Assembly: GCA_031274715.1 (NCBI GenBank)
Contig: JAISPT010000014.1
Location: 1 to 8,938 of the forward strand
DNA from: Azonexus sp.
GTDB taxonomy: Bacteria; Pseudomonadota; Gammaproteobacteria; Burkholderiales; Rhodocyclaceae
Direction: 5' to 3'
Length of the DNA: 8,938 bases
A program made the position numbers and the translations under genes. Positions 7,841 through 8,938 of the stretch are shown here, in pieces. The number at the start of each line of letters is the position of its first letter. The stretch's first letter is position 1. The notes under the pieces were generated by a model. The model ran no database searches. It saw nothing but the letters and a program-made list of their open reading frames with translations, and had not been told where the DNA came from.

Positions 7841-7855
7841 CAGGAAATTCTCCTG
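7841..7855. promoter_or_regulatory. Imperfect palindrome CAGGA-N5-TCCTG in the emrB leader
   Basis: Five-base inverted arms (7841-7845 and 7851-7855) flank AATTC, 68 bases before the emrB start. On the - strand the sequence includes an AGGAG that could act as a ribosome binding site for a short leader frame starting at GTG 7841. It may instead be a repressor site or chance. The role is unproven. Confidence 0.2.
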
Positions 7856-7905
7856 AATTGATAGCTGCCAGCGCAGGCCAGTCGGTCGCTAGAGCCTGTT
7901 TTTTT
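7856..7905. repeat. Interspersed-repeat-like element in the emrA-emrB gap
   Basis: Read on the - strand it runs AACAGGCTCTAGCG, then a variable middle, then GCGCTGGCAGCTATCAATT. This layout resembles a short palindromic intergenic repeat that I recall from Comamonadaceae genomes, with CTCTAGCGC on one side and GCGC-AGCTATCA on the other. Inner arms AGCG (7870-7873) and CGCT (7887-7890), and CAGGC (7874-7878) with GCCTG (7894-7898), can pair. There is only one copy in this window, so repeat status rests on recall. It fills most of the 171-base gap together with the AT-rich tract at 7899-7915. Confidence 0.4.
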
Positions 7906-7944
7906 ATAAAATTTTGAGGAGAGGTCATCTCATGTCGAGAGCGT

Positions 7945-8938
7945 TCAGCGCGGGGCAATGGGCGCCTGCCGCTCAACCTTTCCCATGTTCTGCGCAATGA
8001 TCTTGCGCGCCAGGGCGTCGGCGCCGTCGTCGGCTTGCGCGTCCACCTGCGTTTGCGCGATCGGCTCGGCGCGCAGGGCGGCGGCCAGTTCGGCGCCGCT
8101 CAGGTCGGACACGTCCACCCGCACTTGCATCGACAGGCCGACGCGCAGCGGGTACGCCTTGATCTGCTCAGGATCGAGCGTGATGCGCACCGGCACGCGC
8201 TGCACGACCTTGATCCAGTTTCCGGTGGCGTTCTGCGCCGGCAGCAGCGCCGAGGCCGCGCCGGTGGCAATGCCCAGTCCGGCCACTGTGCCCTGGTATT
8301 TGACCTTGCTGCCGTAGATGTCGGCGGTGAGGGCGACGGGCTGGCCGATGCGAATGTCGCGCAACTGGTTTTCCTTGAAGTTGGCGTCCACCCATAACTG
8401 ATCGAGCGGCACCAGCGTCATCAGCGGCGCGCCGGGGGCCACGCGCTGGCCAAGCTGCACGTTGCGCTTGCCGACATATCCGGATACGGGCGCGGGCAGC
8501 TCGGTGCGGTGCGCGGCCAGCCACGCCTCGCGCAGCTTGGCGGCGGCGGCCTGCACGCTCGGGTGCTGCTCGACCGGGGTGCCGTCGGTCAGTGCCTGGT
8601 TGCTGCTCAACTGCTCGCGCGCGGCAGTGACGCCGGCTTCGGCGGCGTCGAGCGCGCTTTGCGCCGCCGTTACCTGATCGCGCGCGTGCGCCAGTTCCTC
8701 GCCCGACACCGCGCCGCCGCGGGTCAGACCCTGCCGACGCGCCAGGTCCTGCTGCGCCGTTGCCAGCAGGGTGCGCGCCTTGGCAACGTCAGCCTCGCGC
8801 AGCTTGACCTGCGCGCCCAAAGAAGCGTTGTTGACGTACAGCGTGCGCACCTGCCGTACCGCCTGCCCGAGCGCGGCCTCGGCCTGCGCCAGCGCCACGC
8901 TGGCGTCAGCCGGGTCCAGCCGCACCAGCGTCTGGCCG
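7945..8938 (-). CDS. emrA: EmrA/HlyD-family membrane-fusion protein (5' end missing)
   Basis: This is the periplasmic adaptor of a tripartite efflux pump, bridging the inner-membrane transporter to an outer-membrane channel. The gene enters from the right edge; 330 residues plus the stop are visible. The fragment starts GQTLVRLDPADA, the end of the first half-lipoyl motif, continues with a long Ala/Gln/Arg-rich alpha-hairpin (about 11-145, likely coiled coil), then the second half-lipoyl motif (about 146-176, LPAPVSGYVGKRNVQLGQRV), and a beta-barrel region (about 177-275) with WVDANFKENQL and GNWIKVVQRVPVRI, typical of EmrA. Compared with E. coli EmrA (about 390 residues), roughly the first 60, including the membrane anchor, lie outside the window. 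It precedes emrB by 171 bases in the usual emrA-emrB order. Being cut by the window edge is not evidence of a broken gene. Confidence 0.9.
   Translation of the reverse strand, partial: GQTLVRLDPADASVALAQAEAALGQAVRQVRTLYVNNASLGAQVKLREADVAKARTLLATAQQDLARRQGLTRGGAVSGEELAHARDQVTAAQSALDAAEAGVTAAREQLSSNQALTDGTPVEQHPSVQAAAAKLREAWLAAHRTELPAPVSGYVGKRNVQLGQRVAPGAPLMTLVPLDQLWVDANFKENQLRDIRIGQPVALTADIYGSKVKYQGTVAGLGIATGAASALLPAQNATGNWIKVVQRVPVRITLDPEQIKAYPLRVGLSMQVRVDVSDLSGAELAAALRAEPIAQTQVDAQADDGADALARKIIAQNMGKVERQAPIAPR

Noticed and set aside
7874..7905. An apparent intrinsic terminator on the + strand (CAGGC/GCCTG stem followed by seven T)
   Set aside because: No + strand gene leads into it; both neighbours are on the - strand, and the stem is only five pairs with a 15-base loop. 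It is better explained as part of the repeat-like element.
6685..7917. A 410-codon open frame on the + strand opposite emrB
   Set aside because: Its product is a low-complexity His/Gln/Gly/Arg-rich string with no domain, and the opposite strand encodes a clear DHA2 exporter.
7770..7997. A 75-codon - strand frame spanning the end of emrA and the emrA-emrB gap
   Set aside because: It overlaps the emrA 3' end in another frame and runs through repeat-like DNA. Only its last 23 codons have a plausible start signal, reported separately as a weak leader frame.

Overview
The window looks like chromosomal DNA of a GC-rich betaproteobacterium. AceE resembles the homodimeric E1 of Rhodocyclales, Neisseriales and gammaproteobacteria, and E3 carries its own lipoyl domain, as described for betaproteobacterial E3 such as Ralstonia PdhL and the Neisseria P64k protein. 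My best guess for the host is Rhodocyclales. This rests on recalled family features, not on a search.

Layout. Bases 1-148 are an AT-richer control region with a plausible sigma70 promoter, three copies of a TTGCAC/GCGAA-type motif and an inverted repeat just before the ribosome binding site. Bases 149-6161 hold a complete pyruvate dehydrogenase operon on the + strand, aceE-aceF-lpdA, with gaps of 12 and 10 bases. E1 decarboxylates pyruvate and acetylates lipoyl groups, E2 passes the acetyl group to CoA, and E3 reoxidises dihydrolipoamide with NAD+. All key motifs are intact. E2 has two lipoyl domains and E3 has one, and the three modules are nearly identical.

Bases 6162-6216 separate convergent genes and hold GC-rich inverted repeats. 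On the - strand follow an EmrB-type (DHA2, 14-helix) drug exporter and, upstream of it, an EmrA-type membrane-fusion protein that runs off the right edge. These two would form the inner-membrane and periplasmic parts of a tripartite efflux pump. The 171-base gap between them holds a sequence resembling an interspersed repeat that I recall from Comamonadaceae genomes, plus an AT-rich tract. This hints that the efflux locus has a different history from the PDH operon.

I found no clearly new biological system. The points most worth a second look are the repeated motif over the aceE promoter, the sharing of lipoyl-domain sequence between aceF and lpdA, and the structure of the emrA-emrB gap. No tRNA, rRNA, CRISPR array, transposase or integrase is visible.
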